A stretch of DNA of 64,000 bases from assembly GCF_018417535.1 (NCBI RefSeq), contig NZ_CP070978.1, forward strand, positions 1,984,001 to 2,048,000. The letters are read 5' to 3'. Shown here piece after piece: positions 62,289-64,000 of this stretch. The notes beneath the pieces were generated by a model. The model was not told the DNA's origin. It saw only the letters and a program-made list of their open reading frames with translations, and made no database searches. Both the position numbers and the translations under genes were made by a program. This stretch comes from Burkholderia pyrrocinia (GTDB lineage Bacteria; Pseudomonadota; Gammaproteobacteria; Burkholderiales; Burkholderiaceae). The stretch's first letter is position 1; every line of letters begins with the position of its first letter.

Positions 62289-62594
62289 ATGACGCGGCGC
62301 TGCTCCCGACGCAGGCGGCGGATGATATTCGCGCCTCGCGTCGTCGTGCGCGCGTCGCGCAGGATGCATCGCAGACGTTTCGGCGTCAGGCACACCGGCG
62401 CGGGCGGATCGAGAATTCTGCAACGGCCTTGATCCCGCGCTGCTCCGCACAACGACACCGCTCGGGCGACCAGGCCAGTCGTCCGGCGTGCCCAACCCAT
62501 ATCTGCGTAGCGTTTCCTCGTTCCGCGGTTCGGCCCGGTACGGCTCCGCGACACGGAGCAGCGCGGTCGCGAGCGACATGCGCCGTCTGCGTGG
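62289..62594. other. 306-bp intergenic region
   Basis: It lies between the end of the small charged gene and the end of the slipin gene. A minus-strand frame (start about 62579, MSLATALLRVAEPYRAEPRN) is open but has no ribosome site, and I do not call it. Confidence 0.5.
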
Positions 62595-63467
62595 TTATGC
62601 CGCTGTCTTGAGCGTCGGCGGCGATGTCGACTCCGTCACGTCATGCCCGGCCATTGCCAACGCCAGAACCGGGTTCAGGCTGTCCACCATCGAGCTCGGA
62701 ATCAGGATCGTGGCCCCGCGCTCCTTCGTCGTTTCATAGATGATGTTCATGGCCCGCAATTGAAGTGCGGCCGGGTGATTTTCATAGACTCGCGAAGCTT
62801 CGACGAATTTCGCCGCCACCTCGGCCTCTGCAGACCCGAGTATCACGCGCGCCTGCTTCTCGCGTTCGGCTTGCGCCTGCCGTGACATCGAATCCTGCAG
62901 CGCGACGGGGATCGCTACGTCCCGGGTTTCCACGGACCGTACCGTGATACCCCAATCTGCGGTTTTTCTGCCGATCTCCTCCGCCAGATGTGCATCGGCA
63001 GCTTTTCGATCGGAAAGCAGCGTGGCCAGCATCGATGAACCGATCATCTCCCGCAGCGAGGTTTGCGCGACGCGATCGATGGCCTGCCGGTAATCAGTGA
63101 TGGCGAGTGCCGCCTTCTGGGCGTCGTGTACGTGCCAGAAAATGATGGCGTCGACGTTGACCGGCACGGTATCCCTGGTAAGTGCCTCCTGTGCGTTGAA
63201 CGCAGTCGTTTGAATGCGCTCGTCGATCACTGCGACAACGTTGTCCAGTATCGGAATAATCATAAAAAAACCGGCACCCTTGACGCTCTGTAGTTTCCCG
63301 ACACGCAGGATCACAAACTTCTCCCAGACATTTGCCACTTTCACGGAGAGTGCGATAAGGACGGCGACGATGAAGAGGGGTAACGCGAGATACGGATTGA
63401 CCAAGGCGCCAACGGCTAGCGCGGCAAACAAGAAGGCGGCGGAAAGAAATAGTGTGACGGGGTTCAT
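62595..63467 (-). CDS. Slipin / SPFH-domain membrane protein
   Basis: The 290-residue protein has two N-terminal hydrophobic segments (about 5-45) and a stomatin/prohibitin (SPFH) domain: VILRVGKLQSVKGAGFFMII, VPVNVDAIIFWHVHDAQKAA, GSSMLATLLSDR and the SRQAQAEREKQARVI coiled region. Slipins form membrane microdomain scaffolds and are usually paired with a membrane protease, NfeD. No nfeD gene lies in the window. The ATG at 63467 begins the first membrane helix. Confidence 0.88.
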   Translation of the reverse strand: MNPVTLFLSAAFLFAALAVGALVNPYLALPLFIVAVLIALSVKVANVWEKFVILRVGKLQSVKGAGFFMIIPILDNVVAVIDERIQTTAFNAQEALTRDTVPVNVDAIIFWHVHDAQKAALAITDYRQAIDRVAQTSLREMIGSSMLATLLSDRKAADAHLAEEIGRKTADWGITVRSVETRDVAIPVALQDSMSRQAQAEREKQARVILGSAEAEVAAKFVEASRVYENHPAALQLRAMNIIYETTKERGATILIPSSMVDSLNPVLALAMAGHDVTESTSPPTLKTAA

Positions 63468-63847
63468 GGCGGCGCTCCATTCGATGATGCCGACTTCCGG
63501 CAAGCGTCGCGAAGCACGACACCCATTCGCCCGGTTGCCTTCTCGCGCCCAGGCATCAGCGGTTTGGGCGCTCGTCCTGAACGTGCGCCGGATTGCGATG
63601 CAAATCTGTACGGTGACGTACCCGGACAGGGCTACGGAGCGGCCGCGGTTGTGAGTGATACGCAAAGCCGGCGATATCGAATCTCAACGAGAGGCGCTCT
63701 CGCGCTCGTTGCGCCGATTTCCGGCAAGCCGCGATGCGAACCTGCCTGCATGAGGGCGGATCCCTGAAGATCGTTCTCTAGCGTACCGACACGCGTGGCC
63801 CCGGGACACACAATGATCGGTGTCATACAGGAATCCCGGAGCCGATC
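63468..63847. other. 380-bp intergenic region
   Basis: It lies between the divergent slipin and HicB-like starts. It should contain both promoters. No gene or repeat stands out, and no HicA toxin frame is visible before the HicB-like start. Confidence 0.5.
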
Positions 63848-64000
63848 GTGGAATACCCCATTTTTATCACCCGACAGGAAGGCTCAGGCTATCGCGGTTG
63901 GCTACCGGATTTTCCTGGCGTGGACGTGGAGGGCGACTCGTACAGCGAGCTGGCAAACGCCGCAAACGATCGGGTCGATGCACTGTATGACCAATGCGCG
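63848..64000 (+). CDS. HicB-like antitoxin-family protein, partial (runs off the window)
   Basis: From GTG at 63848, behind CCCGGAGCC, the 51 visible codons read VEYPIFITRQEGSGYRGWLP, then DFPGVDVEGDSYSELANAAN. The pattern Y-x(n)-D-F-P-G-x-x-x-x-G-D-x-x-x-E-A is the HicB-like RNase H-fold used by HicAB toxin-antitoxin antitoxins. The end lies beyond the window, so any DNA-binding tail or partner is unseen. Confidence 0.72.
   Translation, partial: MEYPIFITRQEGSGYRGWLPDFPGVDVEGDSYSELANAANDRVDALYDQCA

Overview
The window looks like a secondary replicon of a Burkholderia species, most likely Burkholderia cepacia complex (inference). The DNA is GC-rich with strong GC3 bias. Gene density is high, with many LysR/AraC-controlled catabolic operons, Burkholderia-type trimeric porins, CS1-type (alpha) fimbriae, a polB, and paralogous copies of IF-1, S21 and a cold-shock protein. 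I saw no rRNA, tRNA, CRISPR array, insertion sequence or replication origin.

Layout. 0.1-9 kb: sterol-desaturase-like hydroxylase with a divergent AraC regulator, two small unknown proteins, a candidate small RNA ending in a strong terminator, a CSS/EAL phosphodiesterase, DNA polymerase II and a J-domain protein. 9.0-21.3 kb: a coherent catabolic locus. It holds an M20 carbamoylase and a cyclic-amidase (hydantoinase-like) gene divergent from a LysR gene, then a DUF917 protein, a urocanate-hydratase paralogue, an MHS-family transporter, an exported histidase-fold lyase without the MIO tripeptide, and two porins. The set matches the steps proposed for bacterial ergothioneine or S-methyl-ergothioneine breakdown to glutamate. 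I consider it the most interesting system here. 21.4-27.4 kb: a LysR gene and an acyl-CoA dehydrogenase / two SDR / APH-kinase-like / histidine-phosphatase operon resembling a split ACAD10/11 4-hydroxyacyl-CoA pathway, then a DUF1737 protein.

27.5-34.2 kb: a seven-gene minus-strand CS1/alpha-fimbrial operon with two pilins, usher, three chaperones and a tip adhesin. It has an internal hairpin after the major pilin and a locally AT-richer adhesin and upstream region. 34.9-44.1 kb: sugar-acid catabolism. An MFS permease is followed by a 12-unit 9-bp tandem repeat; then come a LysR gene and, divergent from it, PdxA2-like, enolase-superfamily dehydratase, DapA-family, MFS, beta-propeller and lactonase-like genes. 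44.2-49.3 kb: a MerR-P-loop fusion behind its own MerR-type promoter, a Cys-nucleophile alpha/beta hydrolase, a MASE1-PAS membrane protein, an unknown protein and a GNAT acetyltransferase.

49.3-57.6 kb: parvulin-type isomerase, a large exported beta-propeller protein, DctA, and a small glycan operon (GT4, unknown or methyltransferase-like protein, polysaccharide deacetylase). 58.7-62.3 kb: a run of very small plus-strand genes dominated by translation and cold-shock functions (Csp, IF-1, S21 and unknown partners) with gene-poor, degenerate DNA between them, including a Crp/Fnr remnant. The window ends with a slipin and the start of a HicB-like protein.

Family assignments come from motifs and remembered family features. 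No database search was run.
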